Assembly (NCBI GenBank): GCA_035532755.1 | Contig: DATKQI010000270.1 | Location: 1 to 16,461, forward strand | DNA length: 16,461 nucleotides | Origin: DATKQI01 sp035532755 | GTDB taxonomy: Bacteria > Pseudomonadota > Alphaproteobacteria > Acetobacterales > Acetobacteraceae | Direction: 5' to 3' | Part shown: piece after piece, positions 5,923 to 12,935 of the stretch | Layout: each line of letters starts with the position of its first letter | How positions within the stretch are numbered: the stretch's first letter is position 1 | Made by a program: the position numbers and the translations under genes | The notes under the pieces: generated by a model | Database searches by the model: none | What the model saw: only the letters and a program-made list of their open reading frames with translations | What the model was told of the DNA's origin: nothing

Positions 5923-6269
5923 TAGCTGGTCCGAGAGCCCTCCTGCGCTACCTCGGTGGCATGCCGGTCCCACTTGGTGCAGGTTATCGGAGCGGAACAT
6001 CTGGCACGGTGACGCGCAGCGCACCCCGGAGCGGACGCTCCTTCCGCACGAGCATCTGGAAATGGTGCCCGTGCTGGAGTATCGGCCGCTCCAGCGGGAT
6101 GCGGTTGACGATGTCGCACACCACACGCGCGCCCTGCGCAACCATTATCCGCGCGTGATCGGGCCAACGCCTTCCGTCGATGCGCCAGGCGTGGGGCCTC
6201 ATGGTGCCGGTCAGCGGCGCGCGATACATCCCGCCACGGGAGCCCGGGGAAGGCCGCAAGCCGCCGCTC
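5923..6269 (-). pseudogene. Decayed 3' end of a multicopper oxidase gene
   Basis: The translated remains match the C-terminal third of the oxidase at 11078-12529: LTGTMRPHAWRIDGRRWPDH, then QHGHHFQ and RPLRGALR correspond to its LTGSMMPYAWGIDGKRWPDH, HGHHFQ and RPLRGALR. The copy is broken. An 11-nt deletion shifts the frame near its start, and a 56-nt deletion removes the strand before the last copper motif and leads to a stop. Copper ligands are lost: HPMHLHGHH reads RPILQHGHH, and the HCHN codons now read RSDN. No N-terminal two-thirds is present, because the carbamate kinase gene ends 6 bp upstream of the homology. It cannot make a working oxidase. It fills the whole stretch between arcC and the four-cysteine gene together with the FNR-box leader. 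Confidence 0.87.
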
Positions 6270-6275
6270 CGGCCG

Positions 6276-7217
6276 TCAGGTACGAAACTCCAAGCCATCG
6301 GCGGTCGGGTCGACGACAGTTCCCGCGGTGCCGTCCAGGATTGCGCCGGCATCCTCCAGCCGCCCGATTCCGGCCTTGTGTCCGGCGTCAGTGGCGAAAC
6401 GGATGGCGCTCTCGATCTTGGGCCCCATCGAACCGGCGTGGAACTCGGACCGCCGCGCTTGCAGGCTATGCGGGTCCGCGCGGCTGATCGCCCGTGCCTG
6501 TGCGGTGCCGAAGCCGATATAGGCGGCCTCCACGTCCGTCAGCATCATCAGCATGTCCGCGCCGAGGCCGATGGCGAGCACGGCGCTGGCGCGATCCTTG
6601 TCGACGACGGCTTCCGCGCCGACCACGGTGCCATCCGCCTGGCGCGTGCATGGGATGCCGCCGCCGCCGGTGCAGATCACCGTCACGCCGGCGTCGATCA
6701 GCACCGACACCACCGGCTGCTGTAGGATCTCGAGTGGCATGGGGGAGGCCACCACCCGGCGCCAGCCGCGCCCGTCCGCCGCCACCTGCCAACCGCGCGC
6801 AGCGGCCAGCCGGACGGCCTCAGCCTCTCCATAGACCTGGCCGATCGGCTTGTCCGGGCTGCCAAAGGCGGGATCAGCCGCATCGACACGCACCTGGGTC
6901 AGCAGAGTCGCCGCCTGCGCGCCGGGCGGGAGATGGTTGCGCAGCTCTTGCTCGATCATGTAGCCGATCATGCCCTCGCTTTCGGCGTCCAGCACGTCGA
7001 GCGGATAGGCACCGTCCTTCGGCCCCGCTTCCGCTTGCAGCGCCAGCAACCCGATCTGCGGGCCGTTGCCGTGGGTGATCACCAACTGATGTCCGGCGGT
7101 GATCAGGCTCGCCAGGGAGGCCGCCGCACGGCGGACATTTGTCCACTGGTTCCCGGCGGACATCGCCTCGCCACGCCGCAGCAGCGCATTGCCGCCGAGG
7201 GCCACCACCAGGCGCAT
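6276..7217 (-). CDS. arcC: Carbamate kinase
   Basis: A 313-residue cytoplasmic enzyme that transfers phosphate from carbamoyl phosphate to ADP, giving ATP, CO2 and ammonia. It is the energy-yielding last step of the arginine deiminase pathway. The amino-acid kinase fold shows at the N-terminus (MRLVVALGGNALLRRGE), with ITHGNGPQIGLLALQ (about 64-78), CTGGGGIPC (about 182-190), DKDRASAVLA (about 207-216) and the SMGPKIESAIRFA segment (about 268-280). Length is normal for the family. The start is 3 bp after the arcB stop, and its ribosome-binding sequence GGGGGA lies in the last codons of arcB, so translation is probably coupled. It is the last gene of arcDABC; an oxidase pseudogene follows at once and no terminator hairpin is visible. 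Confidence 0.96.
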   Translation of the reverse strand: MRLVVALGGNALLRRGEAMSAGNQWTNVRRAAASLASLITAGHQLVITHGNGPQIGLLALQAEAGPKDGAYPLDVLDAESEGMIGYMIEQELRNHLPPGAQAATLLTQVRVDAADPAFGSPDKPIGQVYGEAEAVRLAAARGWQVAADGRGWRRVVASPMPLEILQQPVVSVLIDAGVTVICTGGGGIPCTRQADGTVVGAEAVVDKDRASAVLAIGLGADMLMMLTDVEAAYIGFGTAQARAISRADPHSLQARRSEFHAGSMGPKIESAIRFATDAGHKAGIGRLEDAGAILDGTAGTVVDPTADGLEFRT

Positions 7218-7220
7218 TGC

Positions 7221-8222
7221 CTATCCCCCGATGGTAGCGACGAGAATCGCCTTGATCGAATGCATCCGGTTCTCCGCTTCGTCAAACACGATCGAGGCGG
7301 GCGACTCGAAGACCTCGTCGGTGACCTCCATGCAGTCGATGCCGAAGCGCGTGGCAATGTCCCTTCCCACCGAGGTCTCGCTATTGTGGAACGCCGGCAG
7401 GCAATGCATGAACTTGATGTACGGGTTGGCGGTTGCCGCCATCACCTCGCGTGTGATCCGGTAGGGCGTGAGAAGCTGGATCCGCTCCGGCCAGGCAGAC
7501 TCGTCCTCGCCCATCGACAGCCAGACATCGGTATAGAGAAAGTCCGCGCCGCGCACCGCCTCGGCCACGTCGTCGAACATCCTGAACTGCCCGTTGCTGG
7601 TCGCCGCAAGGCTGGTCATTTGCGCGACGAAGCTGTCCTCCGGCCAAAGCGCGCGCGGGGCGGCGATACGCATGTCGAGGCCCACTTTGGCGGCACCGAT
7701 GGCCAGCGAACGGGCGACGTTGTCGCGTCCGTCGCCCAGGAACACCAGGGTCATATCCGACAGGTGCTTGTGGCTGAATTCCCGCATGGTCATGAAGTCA
7801 GCCAGAACCTGCGTCGGGTGCGCCTCATCGGTCAGGCCGTTGTAGACCGGGACGCCGGAATGGCGCGCCAGCTCCTCGGCCAGGTTCTGGCCGAAGCCGC
7901 GATACTCGATCGCGTCATAGATGCGGCCCAGGACCCGGGCCGTATCCCGCATCGACTCCTTGTGCCCGATATGGCTGCCGCTCGGCCCGAGATAGGTGAC
8001 GTGCGCGCCCTGGTCGTAGGCCGCCACCTCGAACCCGCTGCGCGTGCGGGTCGAATCCTTCTCGAAGATCAGGGCGATGTTCTTGCCTTTCAGGCGCGGC
8101 TGTTCATAGCCGCCATATTTGGCGGCTTTCAGTTCGGTCGCCAACCGCAGCAGGAATCGTATCTCGTCCGGCGACAGCTCCTCAAGCGACAGAAAGCTGC
8201 GACCGCGCAGGTTGATCGGCAT
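7221..8222 (-). CDS. arcB: Ornithine carbamoyltransferase, catabolic by context
   Basis: A 333-residue cytoplasmic enzyme. In this operon it should run phosphorolysis of citrulline to ornithine and carbamoyl phosphate. Motifs are complete: STRTR (57-61) for carbamoyl phosphate, HPTQ (135-138), DVWLSMGE (232-239) and HCLP (273-276) with the catalytic Cys. The N-terminus (NLRGRSFLSLEELSPDEI) and total length match catabolic ArcB and long OTCs. Sequence alone does not fully separate catabolic from anabolic OTC, but position between arcA and arcC decides it. AGGAG sits about 8 nt before the ATG. The gene begins 13 bp after arcA. Confidence 0.96.
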   Translation of the reverse strand: MPINLRGRSFLSLEELSPDEIRFLLRLATELKAAKYGGYEQPRLKGKNIALIFEKDSTRTRSGFEVAAYDQGAHVTYLGPSGSHIGHKESMRDTARVLGRIYDAIEYRGFGQNLAEELARHSGVPVYNGLTDEAHPTQVLADFMTMREFSHKHLSDMTLVFLGDGRDNVARSLAIGAAKVGLDMRIAAPRALWPEDSFVAQMTSLAATSNGQFRMFDDVAEAVRGADFLYTDVWLSMGEDESAWPERIQLLTPYRITREVMAATANPYIKFMHCLPAFHNSETSVGRDIATRFGIDCMEVTDEVFESPASIVFDEAENRMHSIKAILVATIGG

Positions 8223-8235
8223 CGTCGATACTCCT

Positions 8236-9459
8236 TCAGATCGGATCGCGCCGGATCGGGCAGGTCATGCAGTGACCGCCACCGCGACCGCGGCCCAGCT
8301 CGGCGCCTTCGATTGTGATGACCTCGATTCCCGCGCGACGCAGCAGCGTGTTGGTGTAGACGTTCCGGTCGTAGGAAATCACCACGCCCGGCTCGACAGC
8401 GACGACGTTGTTGCCGTCGTCCCACTGTTCGCGTTCGGCCTCATAGCTGTCGCCGCCGGTGGCAACGAGACGAAGCCGCTTCAGGCCCAGCGCCGCACGC
8501 ACCACCTCGACGAAGGGCTCCGTCTCCTCCGCGACGTCCAGCGTCTCCGGCGCATGCCCGGGGCGCAGTGTGAAGGTGCGCAGCCGGTCCACCACCGCGG
8601 GATACAACGTCGCCAGATCAGGGGCACAGAAAGTGAAGACGGTGTCGAGATGCATGAAGCTGCGATCCCGCGGCATCAGTGCGGCGATGACCTGCGTGAT
8701 GCTGCCGGAGGCAAACAACCGCCGTGCGAGCAGGCCCACCGCATGCGGCGTCGTGCGCTCGCCCATGCCGATCAGCACCAGGCCATTCCCGAGCGGCATC
8801 ACGTCGCCGCCCTCCAGCGTCGCCGCCCCGGTGGTCTTGGCGATGCCGTCCCACCAGGTCTCGAAATGCGCGGCGCGAAAGCGCGGATGGAATTGATAGA
8901 CTGCGGCCATGTTCAGGGCTTCCGGTCGCCGCGCCGGCCAGAACATCGCATTGATCGAAACCCCATTACCGATCCAGCAGGAGCTGTCGCGCGTAAAGAG
9001 CTGATTGGGCAGCGGCGATAGCACGAAATCATGTGGAGCCAAGCTGCGGCCGACCAGACCCTGTGGCATGAACGGCAGCTCGGCACGGGTAATGCCGCCC
9101 ACCAGGAGCGTGGCGAGCTGCGCGGCCGGCATCTCGACCAACCAGCCGGTCAGCTCGTCCATTAGATCGGTTCCGACTGTCTCCTGGCACACGCGATGGT
9201 GCAGCAGCCATTGGCGTGCCTCGGTATTCTGCATTGTTTCCGCCAGCAGTGTGCCGAACTCCAGTACCTCGGCCCCGCGGTCGCGCAGCGTATCGACGAA
9301 GGTGTCGTGCTCCTGGCGGGCGCGCTTTACCCACAGCACGTCGTCGAACAGCAGGCTGCGGCAGTTCTCGGGTGTCAGCCGCTGCAGGCTGAGGTCGGGG
9401 CGGTGCACCAGGACTTCGCGCAAGCACCCCACCTCCGAATAAACTCCAGGATCGCTCAT
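8236..9459 (-). CDS. arcA: Arginine deiminase
   Basis: A 407-residue cytoplasmic enzyme that hydrolyses arginine to citrulline and ammonia, the first step of the pathway. It starts with the family-typical VYSEVGCLREVLVHRPDL. FTRDSSCWIGNGVSI, LEGGDVMPLGNG and the MHLDTVFTF segment carry the substrate-binding Asp, Glu and catalytic His. The C-terminal GRGRGGGHCMTCPIRRDPI holds the nucleophile at C397, ten residues from the end. Length and motifs are intact. Ribosome binding is modest (AAGG about 10 nt upstream). Ammonia from this step also buffers acid, so the gene may serve acid tolerance as well as anaerobic ATP formation. Confidence 0.97.
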   Translation of the reverse strand: MSDPGVYSEVGCLREVLVHRPDLSLQRLTPENCRSLLFDDVLWVKRARQEHDTFVDTLRDRGAEVLEFGTLLAETMQNTEARQWLLHHRVCQETVGTDLMDELTGWLVEMPAAQLATLLVGGITRAELPFMPQGLVGRSLAPHDFVLSPLPNQLFTRDSSCWIGNGVSINAMFWPARRPEALNMAAVYQFHPRFRAAHFETWWDGIAKTTGAATLEGGDVMPLGNGLVLIGMGERTTPHAVGLLARRLFASGSITQVIAALMPRDRSFMHLDTVFTFCAPDLATLYPAVVDRLRTFTLRPGHAPETLDVAEETEPFVEVVRAALGLKRLRLVATGGDSYEAEREQWDDGNNVVAVEPGVVISYDRNVYTNTLLRRAGIEVITIEGAELGRGRGGGHCMTCPIRRDPI

Positions 9460-9483
9460 GTGGATCGAACCTTGCTGGATGGG

Positions 9484-10962
9484 TCAGGACAGAGGGGTGA
9501 TGGCGCCGGTGTAGATCAGCCAGGCGGCGGTCACGCCCGCCACGATCAGGAGCACTGCGATAAACGCCTCGATCGGATGGAACAGCCGTGCCTTACCCTG
9601 GCGTCGGGCGATCGCGTAGAAGATGATCCCCGGGGCGTAGAGCATCGCAGCCATGAACAGGTAGGTTGGGCCGGCCGCGTAAACCAGCCAGATTCCATAA
9701 ATTGTCGCGACCGCGCCGATCAGCAGATCCTGTCTCTGCGCGCCGGCGTCCCCGGTCAGTGCCAGCTTGGCAGCGTACGCGCCTGAGAAGATATAGGGCA
9801 CCAGGATCGCCACCGAGGCAATCGAGAACAGCGCCTGATACGTGCTGTTCGCGAACAGCGTGATAATCAGGAACAACTGCACCAGCCCGTTGGTAATCCA
9901 GAGCGATATGGTGGGCGAGCCTTTCTCGTTGGCATGACCGAAGAAACGCGGCATCGTGCCATCGCGTGCGGCGATGAACGGGATCTCCGCAGCCAGCATC
10001 GTCCAGCTCAGGAATGCCCCGAACACGGAGACGACGAGGGCGATGTTGATCAGACCCGCGCCCCATGGACCGACGACATGTTCGAGCACGCCGGCCATCG
10101 ACGGGTTCTTCAGTGCCGCCAGCTCAGGCTGCTTCATGATGCCGAGCGATAACAGGGAGACCAGTGCGTACAGGAACAGGCTGATCAGGAAGCCACCGAT
10201 CGTCGCTCTGCCAACATCGCGCCGCCGTTCGGCGCGCGCGGAGACGACGCTCGCCCCTTCGATCCCGATGAATACCCAGAGCGTGACAAGCATCGTGCTC
10301 TTCACCTGGGTCAGCACCGAGCCGAGTCCCTTGGTCGCGAGACCAGTGAAGTCCAGCGTGAACACGTTGGTGTGAAAGGCGAGCATCACCAATACGATAA
10401 ACAAGCCGATTGGCGCGACCTTCGCGATCGTCGCCACGATATTCACGAGCGCCGCCTGCCGCACGCCCGAGAGAACGAGCGTGTGGATCACCCACAGGAC
10501 GATCGACGCGCCGACAACGGCCTGCCATGTGTTGCCGGCGCCGAAGGCCGGGTAGAAGAACGAGAGGGCGCTGAACACCACGACCGCATAGGATACGTTG
10601 CCGACCCAGGCGCTGATCCAGTATCCCCAGGCGCTGTTGAAGCCGATGAACGGACCGAATCCGGCCTTGGCATAGGCATAGGGGCCGGCATCCAGCTCCG
10701 GTTTGCTGGTCGACAGTCTCTGATACACCATGGCCAGGGCCAGCATGCCCACGCCGGTGATCGTCCAGCCGATAATGATCGCCAGGGGTGCAGCACCGGA
10801 GGCCATGTTCTGCGGCAGGCTGAATACGCCCGACCCGATCATGGAGCCGATGACGAGGGCCGTCAGCCCGCCCAAACGCAGCCTACCGGACGGTGTCGTC
10901 GAGCGGCTGACCTGTGGTGCTGCGGCCGCAGCAGCAGGTGGTGCCAATGCGGTATTGGCCAT
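9484..10962 (-). CDS. arcD: Arginine/ornithine antiporter (APC family)
   Basis: A 492-residue inner-membrane transporter with about twelve to thirteen helices. It takes up arginine in exchange for ornithine, closing the deiminase pathway cycle. The N-terminal helix GSMIGSGVFSLPQNMA is the APC substrate-backbone-binding motif, and the region GPYAYAKAGFGPFIGFNSAWGYW follows. The family also includes related basic amino-acid exchangers; first position in arcDABC supports arginine/ornithine. I place the start at ATG 10960-10962, with GGAGGA 8 nt upstream. A second in-frame ATG 17 codons earlier (11011-11013) also has a good site (GAAGGA), so both could be used. The gene lies behind the FNR-type box at 11068-11081 and 24 bp before arcA. 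Confidence 0.92.
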   Translation of the reverse strand: MANTALAPPAAAAAAPQVSRSTTPSGRLRLGGLTALVIGSMIGSGVFSLPQNMASGAAPLAIIIGWTITGVGMLALAMVYQRLSTSKPELDAGPYAYAKAGFGPFIGFNSAWGYWISAWVGNVSYAVVVFSALSFFYPAFGAGNTWQAVVGASIVLWVIHTLVLSGVRQAALVNIVATIAKVAPIGLFIVLVMLAFHTNVFTLDFTGLATKGLGSVLTQVKSTMLVTLWVFIGIEGASVVSARAERRRDVGRATIGGFLISLFLYALVSLLSLGIMKQPELAALKNPSMAGVLEHVVGPWGAGLINIALVVSVFGAFLSWTMLAAEIPFIAARDGTMPRFFGHANEKGSPTISLWITNGLVQLFLIITLFANSTYQALFSIASVAILVPYIFSGAYAAKLALTGDAGAQRQDLLIGAVATIYGIWLVYAAGPTYLFMAAMLYAPGIIFYAIARRQGKARLFHPIEAFIAVLLIVAGVTAAWLIYTGAITPLS

Positions 10963-10998
10963 GATCCGGTCCTCCGTGAAAACCGGGATATTCGGACC

Positions 10999-11497
10999 CC
11001 GGCCCGGTCGCATGATCTCGTCCTTCGTCGATCACGCGCGAGACTGGACCACGCGCCGCCACCCGCATTGATCTGGGTCAATACCCGGCGTGGAAGCCGA
11101 TGTAGGCTACCTCGGTCATCATCCCCGTCGCCATGTGGTACAGGTTATGACAGTGGAACAGCCAACGCCCGGGATTGTCCGCATCGAAGGCGATCCGTAC
11201 CGTCTGCCGCGGCGGGACCAGAACGGTGTCGCGCAGTGCGCCCCGCAGCGGGCGGCCTTCCAGCGCCTGCACCTGGAAATGATGCCCGTGCAGATGCATC
11301 GGATGCGCCATCGCGGTATGGTTGACGAGGTCGAGCGCCACCCGCTCGCCCTGCGCGACCGCGAGCGGCACATGATCGGGCCACCGCTTCCCGTCGATCC
11401 CCCAGGCATAGGGCATCATGCTGCCGGTCAGCCGCACGTGCAGGACCCGATCGGGCCGGCGCGGCGGCAGTGGGACCAGAGCCGCGAGCCGCCGCTC
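10999..11497 (-). repeat. Direct repeat copy 2 (intact oxidase 3' end plus arc leader)
   Basis: The intact counterpart of 5840-6269. It covers about the last 140 codons of the multicopper oxidase gene, the FNR-type box, and the leader up to the upstream arcD start. Recombination between the two copies would remove arcDABC. Confidence 0.8.
11068..11081 (-). promoter_or_regulatory. FNR/ANR-type box controlling arcDABC
   Basis: TTGACCCAGATCAA, 54 bp before the upstream arcD ATG and 105 bp before the preferred one. Control of arc operons by ANR/FNR under low oxygen is established in Pseudomonas. The box overlaps the stop codon of the multicopper oxidase gene (TGA at 11078-11080), so the arc promoter is embedded in the end of the copper operon. 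The regulator gene itself is not in the window. Confidence 0.85.
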
Positions 11498-12529
11498 GAG
11501 CGACAGATCGACCGCGCCGACGGGGCGGGTGGCCGTTCCCGCCACTTTGCCGATCGCCGCCCCGGACGTGGCGAGGACGATGCCGGTCCGCTGGCGGTCG
11601 CCCTCGCGCTGCGCGAGCACGGGGAAGGCGCCGCCGCCGGACGGCACCCGCAGCAGCACATCGGCCCGCTGCGCCTGGGCCATCGGAAAATCCCTGACCG
11701 ACACCGGCCGCACCGGATCGCCATCGACCGCGACCACCTGGCCCTGGAGCGCACCGAGGCTGATCCAGAAAGCGGTGGAGGTAGCGGCGTTGATCAGGCG
11801 CAGCCGGATCCGCCCGCCGCGTTCCACCCGCACCACCTGTGGATCGGCCAGGGTGCGGTCGTTGGCGAGATAGGCATCGTAATCGACATCGTTCAGGTCC
11901 GGCGCTGCGGCATTCCCGGACGAGGTCCCCGTCGGCATGGCCATGTCGGACATCCCCGGCATGGACTGCCCGCCCGTGGCCCCCGCGCCGCGGGTAAGAC
12001 CCGTGAGGATCTCGCGCGGGTCGCGGAAGGTGAAGTCATGCAGCAGCACGATCACCTCCTGCGTGTCGGCGCGCGCGTCCTCGGCGGTGCGTACGACGAG
12101 CGGGGCTGCCATCAACATCTGCTCCTGCAGACCGTGATGCGAATGCATCCAATGCGTTCCGGTCCGCGGGACGAAGCTGTAGCCCTGCTCTCCCCCGGTC
12201 GGGATCAACGTCTCGAGCTTGGTCTGGGTCACGCCGTCCTGGCGCACCGGCGGAGTCTGGCCGTGCCAGTGGATGATGGTCGGTTCGCCGCAGCGGTTGC
12301 GCAGCGCCACGGCGAAGCGCTGGCCGGGGTCCAGCACCATCCCGGGGGCGCCGCTGTCCTGGAGGATGCCGAACACGGATGCGGCCTTGCCGTTCACCTC
12401 CAGGTTGCGACGGGAAACGGTCAGCGGCACCGCAGCGGCGGCGGCCGCAGGGGAAACGGGCAGCGCGCCGAGCGCGGCCGTTGCGGTGGCGGAGGCCAGC
12501 AGCCGGCGGCGGGGCAGAATTGGGATCAT
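11078..12529 (-). CDS. CueO-like multicopper oxidase
   Basis: A 483-residue periplasmic oxidase, probably oxidising Cu(I) to the less toxic Cu(II). The Tat signal PRRRLLASATATAALGAL (6-23) precedes the mature protein. Copper ligands are complete: HWHG (87-90), HSHHG (129-133), HPMHLHGHH (409-417) and HCHNLYHMATGM (459-470), with the axial Met M470. A Met-rich loop (SMPGMSDMAMPTG, 188-200) resembles the Cu(I)-binding insert of CueO/PcoA-type enzymes. GGAGAG lies about 7 nt before the ATG. It starts 21 bp after csoR, so it is probably derepressed by copper together with csoR. Its last codon is shared with the arc FNR-type box. A partial, broken copy lies at 5923-6269. Confidence 0.95.
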   Translation of the reverse strand: MIPILPRRRLLASATATAALGALPVSPAAAAAAVPLTVSRRNLEVNGKAASVFGILQDSGAPGMVLDPGQRFAVALRNRCGEPTIIHWHGQTPPVRQDGVTQTKLETLIPTGGEQGYSFVPRTGTHWMHSHHGLQEQMLMAAPLVVRTAEDARADTQEVIVLLHDFTFRDPREILTGLTRGAGATGGQSMPGMSDMAMPTGTSSGNAAAPDLNDVDYDAYLANDRTLADPQVVRVERGGRIRLRLINAATSTAFWISLGALQGQVVAVDGDPVRPVSVRDFPMAQAQRADVLLRVPSGGGAFPVLAQREGDRQRTGIVLATSGAAIGKVAGTATRPVGAVDLSLERRLAALVPLPPRRPDRVLHVRLTGSMMPYAWGIDGKRWPDHVPLAVAQGERVALDLVNHTAMAHPMHLHGHHFQVQALEGRPLRGALRDTVLVPPRQTVRIAFDADNPGRWLFHCHNLYHMATGMMTEVAYIGFHAGY

Positions 12530-12550
12530 TTGTTCTCTCCGTTGCTGTGT

Positions 12551-12826
12551 CTAGCGGGTCATGCGCCCGATGGAGTCGACCAATTCATCCACCTTGTGAC
12601 GCTGGTCGACGACGTCACCGGAGGCGAAGGCGGCGGCGACGCAGTGGCCGACATGATCGCGCAGCACCTGCTCCTCGACCTTGTGCAGCGCGGCGCGCAC
12701 GGCCGCGATCTGGGTCAGGACGTCCACGCAGTACCGGTCCTGCTCGACCATGCGCAGCAAACCGCCGACCTGCCCCTCGATCCGCCGCAGCCGGGCAGCA
12801 ACGGCCCGTTTGGCTTCTTTCTGCAT
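12551..12826 (-). CDS. csoR: CsoR-type copper-sensing repressor
   Basis: A 91-residue all-helical repressor of the CsoR/RcnR/FrmR family. It begins KRAVAARLRRIEGQVGGLLRMVEQDRYCVDVLTQI, the typical RxxRIEGQVxG DNA-facing helix. The metal ligands fit the Cu(I) set C-H-C: the Cys of DRYCVD, then His and Cys of DHVGHC. That argues for copper rather than nickel or formaldehyde sensing. Cu(I) binding should release it from DNA. The likely start is ATG 12824-12826 with AAGGGGG about 11 nt upstream; an ATG eight codons earlier is possible. It is divergent from copA, and the intergenic region holds a matching operator. It heads the csoR-oxidase operon. Confidence 0.93.
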   Translation of the reverse strand: MQKEAKRAVAARLRRIEGQVGGLLRMVEQDRYCVDVLTQIAAVRAALHKVEEQVLRDHVGHCVAAAFASGDVVDQRHKVDELVDSIGRMTR

Positions 12827-12841
12827 ATCTGGGGTGCCCCC

Positions 12842-12869
12842 TTGATACATTACCCTAGTGGGGTATATA
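12842..12869 (+). promoter_or_regulatory. copA promoter with embedded CsoR operator
   Basis: TTGATA (12842-12847), a 16-nt spacer, and TATATA (12864-12869) form a good sigma-70-type promoter, about 70 bp before the copA start codon. The palindrome TACCCTAGTGGGGTA (12851-12865) fills the spacer and touches the -10, the expected position for repression. TACCC...GGGTA is typical of known CsoR operators. Confidence 0.75.
12851..12865. promoter_or_regulatory. CsoR operator palindrome
   Basis: TACCC-TAGTG-GGGTA, with perfect 5-nt arms, in the divergent csoR-copA intergenic region. Its position can block both the copA and the csoR promoters. It is the only such palindrome I noticed in the window. 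Confidence 0.78.
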
Positions 12870-12892
12870 GACCTGGTGTCGGCCCACTGCAA
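12864..12892 (-). promoter_or_regulatory. Candidate csoR-oxidase promoter
   Basis: On the minus strand, TTGCAG (12887-12892), a 17-nt spacer, and TATATA (12864-12869). The -10 hexamer is self-complementary and is the same one used by the copA promoter, so the two promoters face each other and overlap. The -35 matches the consensus at three of six positions. Confidence 0.5.
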
Positions 12893-12935
12893 GCGTGGCG
12901 CGGCCCCGACGAGGCCTCGATAACGGGAGAGCATC

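Larger units (their letters stand above)
5840..6269 (-). repeat. Direct repeat copy 1 (oxidase 3' end plus FNR-box leader)
   Basis: This segment aligns by hand with 10999-11497 in the same orientation. The final 83 nt of the leader (5840-5922 against 10999-11081) align without gaps, with 66 identities. The oxidase part carries an 11-nt and a 56-nt deletion relative to the other copy. The two copies flank the arcDABC operon. Confidence 0.8.

Noticed and set aside
1..6269. The idea that the oxidase fragments at 1-556 and 5923-6269 are two parts of one gene
   Set aside because: The first is an N-terminal part that continues beyond the left edge, and the second matches the C-terminus of a different oxidase 5 kb away on the same strand in the wrong order.
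5855..6275. A long plus-strand frame through the arcC-to-four-cysteine-gene interval
   Set aside because: The minus strand of the interval is explained by oxidase homology and a duplicated leader; the plus-strand translation has no motifs.
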